Shown piece by piece: positions 36,646 to 43,531 of a stretch of 64,000 nucleotides of DNA (positions within the stretch are counted from its first letter, which is position 1; each line of letters opens with the position of its first letter). The DNA is from CAVRUD01 sp963724285. GTDB taxonomy: Bacteria > Chloroflexota > Chloroflexia > Thermomicrobiales > UBA6265. The stretch is taken from assembly GCA_963724285.1 (NCBI GenBank), contig CAVRUD010000029.1:434001-498000 (forward strand). The letters are read 5' to 3'. Below the pieces are notes generated by a model. The model had not been told where the DNA came from. It made no database searches and saw only the letters and a program-made list of their open reading frames with translations. Made by a program: the position numbers and the translations under genes.

Positions 36646-36721
36646 TGGTGGAGCTGAGGGGACTCGAACCCCTTACCTCAACACTGCCAGTGTTGCGCTC
36701 TCCCGGATGAGCTACAGCCCC
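36646..36721 (-). tRNA. tRNA-Ala(GGC), CCA encoded
   Basis: A full cloverleaf is visible. It has acceptor GGGGCTG/CAGCTCC with the G3-U70 alanine identity pair, T8-A9, a D-arm GCTC/GAGC and an anticodon arm CAACA/TGTTG with loop CTGGCAG (anticodon GGC). The variable loop is AGGTA and the T-arm is AGGGG/CCCCT with TTCGAGT; discriminator A and encoded CCA complete the 3' end. The usual G15-C48 tertiary pair is replaced by T15-A48, and the loop has a Watson-Crick C32-G38. It lies inside the leuS T-box leader on the same strand, with no convincing promoter of its own between it and Stem I. Confidence 0.95.
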
Positions 36722-37003
36722 GCGAGATGCTGTGAATCGGCGACGCGGCCAAACGATCCGCTCGATGCCCGATATCGGAGGCTAACCGGCCGAAGCTTGC
36801 GACCGCTGCCGCGTCACCTCGACGGCTCCCGAGCGAGTTCGGTCCGGTGACCGCCTTGCACCAACCGGCGGCTCTCTACACGATGGACCTACTACTCTCG
36901 ATCAACGCTGGAACCGGATTCCCCGGTGCCCTATTGTGCGTCGTATGCCGACCCGATCACCGGTCGCAACCCGACCAACGGCCCGTTTCGGCAACGCTCG
37001 CGG

Positions 37004-37033
37004 AGTGTACCAGCCGGTCGGAATCGATGTCAA
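37004..37033 (-). promoter_or_regulatory. Promoter for the leuS leader / tRNA-Ala transcript
   Basis: On the minus strand a perfect TTGACA (37033-37028) and TACACT (37009-37004) are separated by 18 bases. The predicted start is near 36998, about 100 bases before Stem I of the T-box. It is the only strong promoter seen ahead of the leader and would transcribe Stem I, tRNA-Ala and leuS together. Confidence 0.7.
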
Positions 37034-37111
37034 TTCCGCCGCCGAATATGGGGTACCTCGGGAGAGATTCACTCCCTCCTGCTGACCTCGAATGCGAAAG
37101 GAAATGAGACG

Positions 37112-37834
37112 TTGGGCGACGATATCACGAAGATGCGGGTGGAGACGATCACCCAGGGAATCATCCAGCGGTTTGAAGCACGTTCAGCCCTCCGCGACGG
37201 CGCCCTGGCTGAAAGCCGCCAGATCGTGCGCCGGTCGGCGAATGCCGTTCGCGCCCTGCACCGCGGCGATCTGGCGGCTGCTCAGGCGCTTCTCGGCGAT
37301 GCCCGGGCCAGCCTCCTCCACTTGATCACCCGGATCAGCGATGAACCGGAACTGCTTCAGTCCGGCTACATGCAGGATGCGATGCGTGAGTTTGCCGAAG
37401 GCTGCATCGCCGCCGCGATCGTGGGCCAAACGGCCATTCCTGGACCGGAGGAGCTAGGCGTCAGCGATCAGGCGTTCCTCAACGCCCTCGCGGAAGCAGC
37501 CAGCGAACTCCGCCGTCAGATCCTCGATCTCCTCCGAGCGGGTGAGATCGAGCGAGCCGAACTCTTTCTCGCCACCATGGACGACATTTACGCCGCACTG
37601 CTGCTGGTGGACTTTCCGGACGCGATGACCGGTGGACTTCGCCGCAGTGTCGATGCGCTCCGCGCGGTGCTGGAACGCACCCGTGGTGATGTCACGGCCG
37701 CGGTCGGCCAGGCGCGTGTCTCGATCGAGCTTCAACTCACGCGCCGGTTACTGCAATTGCATACATCGGGGAAGGAGGGTGCCGACCTGGACCAAGTAGA
37801 GTCAGTCGGACTGCGCCCCGACCTCAAGCAGTAA
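37112..37834 (+). CDS. Translin-family protein
   Basis: A 240-residue all-helical protein resembling translin/TRAX. The start is a TTG at 37112 with AAGGA upstream; the ATG at 37133 is an alternative, and the frame extends further upstream into the leuS promoter region. 'SARNAVRALHRGDLAAAQALL'-like helices (residues about 35-60; literal sequence begins RRSANAVRALHRGD) are typical. 'MREFAEGCIAAAIVGQ' carries the paired glutamates that in TRAX form the RNase site. Eukaryotic translin-TRAX (C3PO) is an RNase that trims RNA, including tRNA-derived pieces; bacterial members are poorly studied. It is divergent from the leuS/tRNA-Ala transcript and overlaps the convergent DUF192 gene by 33 bases. 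Confidence 0.75.
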   Translation: MGDDITKMRVETITQGIIQRFEARSALRDGALAESRQIVRRSANAVRALHRGDLAAAQALLGDARASLLHLITRISDEPELLQSGYMQDAMREFAEGCIAAAIVGQTAIPGPEELGVSDQAFLNALAEAASELRRQILDLLRAGEIERAELFLATMDDIYAALLLVDFPDAMTGGLRRSVDALRAVLERTRGDVTAAVGQARVSIELQLTRRLLQLHTSGKEGADLDQVESVGLRPDLKQ

Positions 37835-38383
37835 GGAGGCGGGATCGGGATCGAACGTCACCTCTGACCCCGCCTCCACACCGTTCTCCTCCATCCATCC
37901 TGCTGGCACTTCGAGCACGTATCGGACCGGCTCTGGCGAGACGTAGGACGGCAGGTCGCTATCAGGCGTCCCGGCTGCCTCCGGGCAGACCGATTCGGCC
38001 GCTCCAACGACCCGATCTCCTTCGATCCAGATGATGTCGAGGCAGAATCGCATGCCCTTCATCCAGAAGCTTTGAGGGTCAGGCTCGGCGTTGATGAAGA
38101 GCATGCCTGTGCCCTCCTCGAGGCCATCGCGGTAGCCCAGACCCAGTGATTGCTCACTTGAGGTCCGCGCCACGGTAGCGTCGACCGTGACTCCCTCAAT
38201 ACTGACCCGAACGTGAGGTCTGGCCTCTGGCAGTCGTTCACGCCACGGCGGCGGCACGGGCTGTGCCGCCGCAACCATTGGCACTAGCACTACCAGTGCC
38301 AGTAGCGCAGGTAAGAAACCCGCGCGCGGACGCGAGACGGCGCCGGAGCGCACAGAGCGGGACGTAGCGGACGTGATCCTCAT
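37802..38383 (-). CDS. Exported DUF192 protein
   Basis: A 193-residue protein with an N-terminal signal sequence ('FLPALLALVVLVPMVAAAQP') followed by a DUF192 domain: 'TSSEQSLGLGYRDGLEEGTG' and 'QSFWMKGMRFCLDIIWIEGD', then 'VPAGWMEENGVEAGSEVTF'. DUF192 is a small beta-barrel of unknown function common in extracytoplasmic proteins. The ATG at 38383 has GAGGG upstream; the frame extends seven codons more. The 3' end overlaps the translin-family gene by 33 bases. Confidence 0.82.
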   Translation of the reverse strand: MRITSATSRSVRSGAVSRPRAGFLPALLALVVLVPMVAAAQPVPPPWRERLPEARPHVRVSIEGVTVDATVARTSSEQSLGLGYRDGLEEGTGMLFINAEPDPQSFWMKGMRFCLDIIWIEGDRVVGAAESVCPEAAGTPDSDLPSYVSPEPVRYVLEVPAGWMEENGVEAGSEVTFDPDPASLLLEVGAQSD

Positions 38384-38454
38384 CAACTTGCCCTCAAAGT
38401 CCAAAATGACAGCCGAGCGACTATGCGTCGGCCTGGACCGATTGCGTAACGGCG

Positions 38455-39291
38455 CTAGTGTGCGTCCTGCAGACCATTCGCGACCGCGTCAAGGAGGTCA
38501 GCACACGTGGCGACATTGGGAACTGTCACGTCGCTTTCGTCGAGAACAGATTGCGGTGTTTCCGCGGACACGATGCCGATACGCAAACCCTGAACCTCCT
38601 GGGTTTCTCGCGCCAATCTGACCGCGACGAACGCGTCGACATCGGTGACATCGTCTCCAAGAAAGACAATTCCCTTGATGCCGCGTTCCCGGACGAGATC
38701 GGCCACGGCTGTCCCCTTTGAAATCTTGACGGGGGGCCGAATCTCGAGCACCAGCCGGCCCTCAGTGACGCGCAATCCATAGCGATCGGCAACGTTGACG
38801 GCGATCTCGAGCAAGACCATCTGGGTGTGGGTGATGTCCGGCGCGAGCCGGTAGTGGATCGACCCAGACAGGCCCTTGTCCTCGACGACCAGGCCCTCAT
38901 CGATCCCTTTCGCGGTCGCCTGCTCCGTGATGTCGAGGAGGGATTCCCGGACCGCGTCAGTCCATGCGCTAGCGGCGGCGCTGTGCGTAAGCCGGCCGCC
39001 CTCGCTCCACTCCATCCCGTGATTGCCGACGTAGATCAGGCCGGGAAGCCCGACGAGAGCCTCGCCCACGGTCGCGCTTCGACCTGTCACGATTCCGACA
39101 AGCGCAAGTCGATCTCGCAACCGTTCGAGCGCGTCCTTCGCCTTAGGAAGCACGGTAGCCTCGTCAGGCGTGCGGGCCATCGGGCTTATCGTACCGTCGA
39201 TATCCGTCAGCAGGGCTGACGGGGTGTGCTGGAGGACCTGGATACACCGATCGACTATCGAAGCAAACCGCGGATCGTGTGTAGTCTGCAT
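38455..39291 (-). CDS. otsB: Trehalose-6-phosphate phosphatase
   Basis: HAD-superfamily phosphatase that makes trehalose from trehalose-6-phosphate; 278 residues from ATG 39291 (GGGGAG upstream; the frame extends to 39351). The nucleophile motif 'LLTDIDGTISPMARTPDEA' (D-x-D), 'VGIVTGRSA', 'YVGNHGMEWSEGG' and the acidic motif 'GIVFLGDDVTDVDAFVAV' are all present. otsA is not adjacent. The upstream lipoprotein gene ends 22 bases before it on the same strand. Confidence 0.92.
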   Translation of the reverse strand: MQTTHDPRFASIVDRCIQVLQHTPSALLTDIDGTISPMARTPDEATVLPKAKDALERLRDRLALVGIVTGRSATVGEALVGLPGLIYVGNHGMEWSEGGRLTHSAAASAWTDAVRESLLDITEQATAKGIDEGLVVEDKGLSGSIHYRLAPDITHTQMVLLEIAVNVADRYGLRVTEGRLVLEIRPPVKISKGTAVADLVRERGIKGIVFLGDDVTDVDAFVAVRLARETQEVQGLRIGIVSAETPQSVLDESDVTVPNVATCADLLDAVANGLQDAH

Positions 39292-39313
39292 CGGTCTCCC
39301 CACGATCTTCGAG

Positions 39314-39979
39314 CTACCGCGCATACTGATAGATCGTCCCGTCCGCCGCATTCACGAACAGATCGACGATTTCACCTCGCGATTCCAGTGCCACGTGGAA
39401 GACGACGGCGTTGTTCGGCACCTCCGACGGCCCGAACGGCGCGCCGGCAGTGTTGACCCTGACTTCGGCGTTGTTTCCTGGGTCGAGCGACACGGATTGG
39501 GAATAGCCGGCGCGCAGCAACGAGTTCGCAAGGCCGGCAAACGATACCTGATCGAGTGGAAGTTCCTCACCGGCCTGGTTGTCTGGCGGTGCCACTTGGG
39601 TCTCGCCCGTGTCGCTAAAGAAATAGGTTTCGATGCGTTCGGAATAGAAGGTCGCCCGGACGTGAAACGATGGTTCAAGCAGCTCACATCCGACGCGCAG
39701 CGCAACCAATCGAGCGCCGCTCTGCCAATCGTCCGCCCGCTCTCGCGCCTCGGTGACGCCGTCCGCAAGGCTCGCGTCAATCTCGAGTAGGTCACCGATG
39801 GTCAGCCGGCCACCGTTGCACGGGCCCCCAACGAACCCAAGCGTGGGGGTCCCGGAATGAGGATCTGGCGTTGTGGTTGGGGGATCGGCCCCGGCACCGG
39901 TTCCGCAGCCTGAGATGAGCAGGATGCCTAGCAGAGCGGTCGACCAGAATCCGGTCCGTGGATGCCATAGCTTTGTCAT
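39314..39979 (-). CDS. Lipoprotein with possible GerMN-type sporulation-like domain
   Basis: A 221-residue protein with a lipobox signal peptide ('STALLGILLISGCGTG', Cys at about 25) and an extracytoplasmic domain. The segments 'RATFYSERIETYFFSDTGET', 'SFAGLANSLLRAGYS' and 'NNAEVRVNTAG' are vaguely like small beta/alpha lipoprotein domains, but I cannot name the family; the GerMN suggestion is weak. It is upstream of otsB on the same strand. The 296 bases between it and the divergent ligase gene hold nothing recognisable except a TATACT box (40136-40141) in the plus direction. Confidence 0.65.
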   Translation of the reverse strand: MTKLWHPRTGFWSTALLGILLISGCGTGAGADPPTTTPDPHSGTPTLGFVGGPCNGGRLTIGDLLEIDASLADGVTEARERADDWQSGARLVALRVGCELLEPSFHVRATFYSERIETYFFSDTGETQVAPPDNQAGEELPLDQVSFAGLANSLLRAGYSQSVSLDPGNNAEVRVNTAGAPFGPSEVPNNAVVFHVALESRGEIVDLFVNAADGTIYQYAR

Positions 39980-40275
39980 GCCTGGCTTCTGGACCTCGCC
40001 ACCGTGGTCGTCCCAGAGCGGGACCGAGTCTCAGACGGATCGATCGTAACTCTGTCGGATACTAACACTGGGTTGCAGGCGTCCGCCGCGACGGTAGTGA
40101 TTCATGGCGCACAAGGCACCGGCTACAGGGTCGGATATACTGCTTCAGCGGTAAGCGCCTCCATCCTGACCTTCCTACTTGCCACTGTGGGCGCAGCATC
40201 CGCTGTTTCACCTCAATGCGATGTTTCTTGAAGGCCTGAGTAGGGGCTCGCGCCGGTGCGGGACAACGGAGCGCT

Positions 40276-41481
40276 TTGGGCATGCAACTGTTTAACACGC
40301 AGTCTGGATCGATCGAACGCGTTACGGCCCGCGATGGCACGTTGGGCGTCTACGTCTGCGGCGTTACCCCGTACGACACCACCCACGCGGGTCACGCATT
40401 TACCTACCTCACGTTCGATGTCCTCATTCGCTACCTGCGATACACGGGCATCGACGTCACCTATGTCCAGAACGTAACGGATATCGACGACGATATTCTC
40501 CGGAAGGCCAAGGAACTCGGTACAACGTGGGACGAGCTGGGTCGCAGCGAGACGGAAAAATTCATCGGTGATATGCGCGACTTGAACGCGCTCGATCCGA
40601 CACACTACGTCCGCGCGACGGATCACATCGCCGAGATCGTCTCGATCGCCGAGCAACTTGTAGTTTCCGGCCATGCATACGAGTCCAACGCAAACGTCTA
40701 CTACTCCGTCGACAGCGACCCCGAGTTCGGCATTCTCAGTCACTTGACTCGAAGTGAGATGCTCCCGGTCGCTAACGATCGCGGCAACAATCCGAACGAT
40801 CCCAACAAGCGTGATGCACTCGACTTCGTTCTGTGGCAGGCCGCTCAACCCGGCGAGCCCACGTGGGAGAGTCCTTGGGGACCTGGCCGGCCAGGCTGGC
40901 ACATCGAGTGCAGCGCGATGGCGACGCACTACTTAGGGCCAATTGTGGACATCCACGGCGGCGGATCGGACCTCATCTTCCCTCACCACGAATGCGAGAT
41001 CGCCCAGACTGAACCGATCACCGGTCAAAAGCCGTTTGTTCGCTATTGGATGCACACCGCCATGGTTGAATATCAGGGCGAGAAAATGAGCAAGTCTCTC
41101 GGCAATCTCGTCAAGGTCCGGGATGTCCTCCAGAACTACAACCCGGACGCGCTGCGCCTCTACCTCCTGTCCCATCACTACCGGACGCCCTGGGAATATC
41201 AAGACGAGGAGATCGACGACTACGCCAGATTGGCGGACGACATTCGCGAAGCCGTGAACTTCCCCGCCTACGGAATCGAGCAAATCGTCGACGTGGTGCC
41301 GTACCGGGAGCAGTTCTTCAACGCGATCGAGGATGATTTCAACGTCCCTGTCGCGATCGAGGCTGTATCGGACATCGTTTCGGCGATCCTCGAAGCTCCC
41401 GAGGACGACGACGTTCGGGATGCGCAAGAGATCCTGCAAGACCTTTCGGATATCCTCGGGCTGGCGCTCGTCGAACAATAG
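40276..41481 (+). CDS. Class I cysteinyl-tRNA synthetase-family ligase (CysS or MshC type)
   Basis: A 401-residue ATP-dependent cysteine ligase. The nucleotide-binding motif is 'VCGVTPYDTTHAGHAFTYLT', and the zinc ligands lie in 'VCG', 'WHIECSAM' and 'FPHHECEIAQ'. The second signature is 'GEKMSKSLGNLVKVRDVL'. The T-x-x-G-H-A variant, the 'YVQNVTDIDDDILRKA' segment and the short length (CysS is usually about 460 or more, MshC about 410) resemble MshC, which joins Cys to GlcN-inositol in mycothiol synthesis. However, it could be the organism's short CysS. Other mycothiol genes are not in the window. It precedes rpsF by 160 bases. Confidence 0.85.
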   Translation: MGMQLFNTQSGSIERVTARDGTLGVYVCGVTPYDTTHAGHAFTYLTFDVLIRYLRYTGIDVTYVQNVTDIDDDILRKAKELGTTWDELGRSETEKFIGDMRDLNALDPTHYVRATDHIAEIVSIAEQLVVSGHAYESNANVYYSVDSDPEFGILSHLTRSEMLPVANDRGNNPNDPNKRDALDFVLWQAAQPGEPTWESPWGPGRPGWHIECSAMATHYLGPIVDIHGGGSDLIFPHHECEIAQTEPITGQKPFVRYWMHTAMVEYQGEKMSKSLGNLVKVRDVLQNYNPDALRLYLLSHHYRTPWEYQDEEIDDYARLADDIREAVNFPAYGIEQIVDVVPYREQFFNAIEDDFNVPVAIEAVSDIVSAILEAPEDDDVRDAQEILQDLSDILGLALVEQ

Positions 41482-41641
41482 GCAGAGTTTCGTCCCCGTA
41501 CCCAGGAGCATGCTATCCTTTGCGATCGGCCAACAACTGGTTGGTCTTTTCTATTGCCTTTCTGCTCCGGCAGGAGCCAGCGTGCGCAACCCGCTGGCGC
41601 ATACTCTTGGTCGGGGCAACACCGTAGAAAGGGGCTTTGCG

Positions 41642-42469
41642 TTGCGCGAATACACTCCAGATCCCCGCTTGTACGAAATGATGACCATCCTCAGTCCCGA
41701 TGTCTCGGAGGATGACCTTCCGGCACAGATCGAGGCGATTGCGGGCTACATCACTACGGCCGGCGGCACGGTCAACGAGACGTTGCGGGAATCCCCGTGG
41801 GGCCGGCGGCGGCTGGCTTACTCGATCCGTCATACCGGGCGAGACATTCGGGACGGGTTCTACACAGTCTTTCACTTCACCCTCGACCCCAGCGGGGTGC
41901 GTGACATTGAGCGAGATCTCAAGCTTAATGATCAGGTGATGCGGTTCCTCATTACCCACTACTCGCCGAAGACGGTAGTCCCGGGCGCGGCTACAGAGGG
42001 TGGAGAAGAGGTCCCGACCGATGCCGAAGCGGCACCGGCTCCGGCTGCGGACGAGGCCACTGGCGCGCCCGCAGCGGCTGCAGCGGCTGCCGAAGCCGAA
42101 GCCGAGGCAGTGACCGAGACGCCGGGCGAAGCGGTTGAAGCCGCAACCGCTGACGCGGCTGCGGCCGCGGTTGCGGAGACTGAGGCTGAGGCGCAGGCGG
42201 AAGCCGGGAGCCCCGAGGCAACTGAACCCACCGAGGCAGTGGCTGAGGTTGCCGCGCCAGCGGAGACGAGCGACACGGAGGCGGCGGTCGCCACCTCTGA
42301 GCCCGCCGAAGCCGACGTTGAAGCTTCCACTGAGATCCCTGTCTCCGTAGAGGCGACCGAAGTCGAGACTCCGCCAACCGATGAGACCCCGGCAGTCGAC
42401 GAGGCCCCGCCAGCCGACGAGATCCCAGCCGAGCCCGCAGCCCCCGCAAAGGACGACGAGGAGGCATAA
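41642..42469 (+). CDS. rpsF: 30S ribosomal protein S6 with a long acidic tail
   Basis: S6 binds S18 in the 30S platform. The first 100 residues are a normal S6 ('REYTPDPRLYEMMTILSPDV', 'ESPWGRRRLAYSIRH', 'GFYTVFHFTLDPSGV'). A further 170 residues rich in Ala, Glu, Thr and Pro follow, giving 275 in all, far above the usual 95-130. The start is a TTG at 41642 with GAAAGGGG seven bases upstream; upstream in-frame codons lack a good RBS. The leader has an extended -10 (TGCTATCCT, -10 at 41514-41519). An ACACCG element just before the RBS might be part of an S6:S18-binding leader. First gene of rpsF-ssb-rpsR. Confidence 0.92.
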   Translation: MREYTPDPRLYEMMTILSPDVSEDDLPAQIEAIAGYITTAGGTVNETLRESPWGRRRLAYSIRHTGRDIRDGFYTVFHFTLDPSGVRDIERDLKLNDQVMRFLITHYSPKTVVPGAATEGGEEVPTDAEAAPAPAADEATGAPAAAAAAAEAEAEAVTETPGEAVEAATADAAAAAVAETEAEAQAEAGSPEATEPTEAVAEVAAPAETSDTEAAVATSEPAEADVEASTEIPVSVEATEVETPPTDETPAVDEAPPADEIPAEPAAPAKDDEEA

Positions 42470-42935
42470 ATGGCCGGTATCAGCAAAGTCATCCTGATCG
42501 GCAATCTCGGGCGCGATCCGGAAACCCGATACACGCCGAGCGGCGCTATGAACGTCCAGTTCACCATGGCAGTCAGCCGGCGGTTCCGCGACAACGCCGG
42601 TCAAGACCAGGAGCGGACCAATTGGTTCCGCGTGACCGCCTGGGCGAAGCTCGCCGAGACGCTCGACAACCTGACCCAGCAGGGTTACCTCGCCAAAGGT
42701 AAGCAGGTGTATGTCGAGGGCCGCTTGAAGCCCGCGAATACACCGATCAGAACGGGGCGACCCGTACGTCGCTCGATGTCAACGCAACCGAGTTCCAGTT
42801 ACTTGGTCAGCGTGGCGACAGCGACGGCGGATTTGGTGGTGGTGGTCAGGGCGGTGGCCGTCCGAGCGGCGACCGCGGCCACTGGCGAAGAGCCAGTCTG
42901 GCACCCCGAACGACTTCGACGACGTTCCGTTCTAA
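42470..42935 (+). CDS. ssb: Single-stranded DNA-binding protein (two frameshifts)
   Basis: The OB-fold begins normally: 'SKVILIGNLGRDPETRYTPS', 'NWFRVTAWAKLAETL', 'GKQVYVEGRLKP'. It then shifts frame. The continuation 'REYTDQNGATRTSLDVNATE' and 'FQLLGQRGD' plus the Gly-rich linker lie in a second frame from about 42733. The partner-binding tail 'PNDFDDVPF' (stop 42933-42935) lies in a third. Adding one C to CCC at 42731-42733 and one base to GGCC near 42878-42881 restores a 155-residue SSB. Reading on in the original frame gives a spurious end at 42955. SSB is essential, so sequencing error is much more likely than mutation. Confidence 0.9.
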
Positions 42936-42984
42936 CGGAATTCGACCGAGTTTAGCGATCTTTTGAGAGAGAGGTAGGTTCACC

Positions 42985-43359
42985 ATGGCCGAAGAGCGAG
43001 GTTCGGAACAGATCTCGCCACGACCCGATGACGGTCGTGCCCAGGCCCCGGCTCGCTCCCGCTTTGGAGCCGGCCCATCTTCAGGAGGCGGAGGGCGCGG
43101 CGACGACCGTGGCTCGCGACCCCGTCGTGGCAGTGGAGGGCGTTACCCGGCCCGCCGCAAGGTCTGCCCCTTCTGCATGGACAACATCAGCGAAGTCGAT
43201 TACAAGGACATCGCGCGCATTCGGCGGCATATGTCCGACCGGGGCAAGATCGAGGCACGGCGCAAGCAGGGCACCTGCGCGAAGCATCAGCGCTCGCTGA
43301 CCGTCGCGATCAAGCGCGCCCGCCACGTTGCCCTACTTCCGTTTGTCTCCCAGGGATAA
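42985..43359 (+). CDS. rpsR: 30S ribosomal protein S18 (zinc-type) with Gly/Arg-rich N-terminal extension
   Basis: S18 is the S6 partner in the 30S platform. The core 'RKVCPFCMDNISEVDYKDIA' and 'KIEARRKQGTCAKHQR' keeps the cysteines of the zinc-binding form. About 50 extra N-terminal residues are rich in Gly, Arg and Asp ('GPSSGGGGRGDDRGSRPRRG'). Total length is 124, compared with about 75-90 normally. The RBS is GAGAGAGG. The gene follows ssb by 49 bases, and a strong hairpin follows its stop. The extension may be a mobile tail that contacts rRNA or the acidic S6 tail. Confidence 0.93.
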   Translation: MAEERGSEQISPRPDDGRAQAPARSRFGAGPSSGGGGRGDDRGSRPRRGSGGRYPARRKVCPFCMDNISEVDYKDIARIRRHMSDRGKIEARRKQGTCAKHQRSLTVAIKRARHVALLPFVSQG

Positions 43360-43395
43360 CGGGTACAACGGCGGGGTTCGATCCGCCTGATGATC

Positions 43396-43430
43396 CGCGC
43401 CGGAACGGGCGATATGCCCGTTCCGGCGCG
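43396..43430 (+). terminator. Hairpin ending the rpsF-ssb-rpsR operon
   Basis: A perfect 15-bp stem (CGCGCCGGAACGGGC, loop GATAT, mirror arm) lies 37 bases after the rpsR stop. Only TTGT follows, so it is a strong hairpin without a proper U-tract. Confidence 0.6.
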
Positions 43431-43531
43431 TTGTGGTGCCAGAACGTGTTACCTGTCGCCACACTGTTGGCCGTCTCCGACCGAACCACGCGCCCGGATT
43501 ACGGGCGGCTGATGCAGCAAGGATCTTTCAG

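Larger units (their letters stand above)
36529..36998 (-). promoter_or_regulatory. leuS T-box riboswitch leader (Leu, CTC specifier) interrupted by a tRNA-Ala gene
   Basis: T-box leaders read tRNA charging: Stem I binds the anticodon, and the antiterminator bulge binds an uncharged 3' end. Stem I starts at 36900. It has a closing helix CGAG/CTCG (36900-36897 with 36833-36830), loop-E side AGTAGTA and a helix GGTCC/GGACC. The apical hairpin is GCCGCC/GGCGGT with AGAGAG and GGTGCAAG motifs. The specifier CTC (36837-36835), preceded by GAA, encodes Leu. Stem II and III-like helices follow (for example ATCGG/CCGAT). The conserved GGGGTGGTACCGCGG (36601-36587) forms the antiterminator, whose TGGT can pair with ACCA. 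A complete tRNA-Ala lies between the specifier domain and the antiterminator (36721-36646). Confidence 0.85.

Noticed and set aside
41513..42604. 363-codon minus-strand open frame opposite rpsF and ssb
   Set aside because: The Gly/Arg/Ser-rich translation mirrors the Ala/Glu-rich S6 tail; S6 and SSB motifs on the plus strand are decisive.
43360..43395. tRNA T-arm-like GGGGTTCGATCC after rpsR
   Set aside because: No acceptor, D or anticodon stems can be formed around it; it is only a short resemblance.
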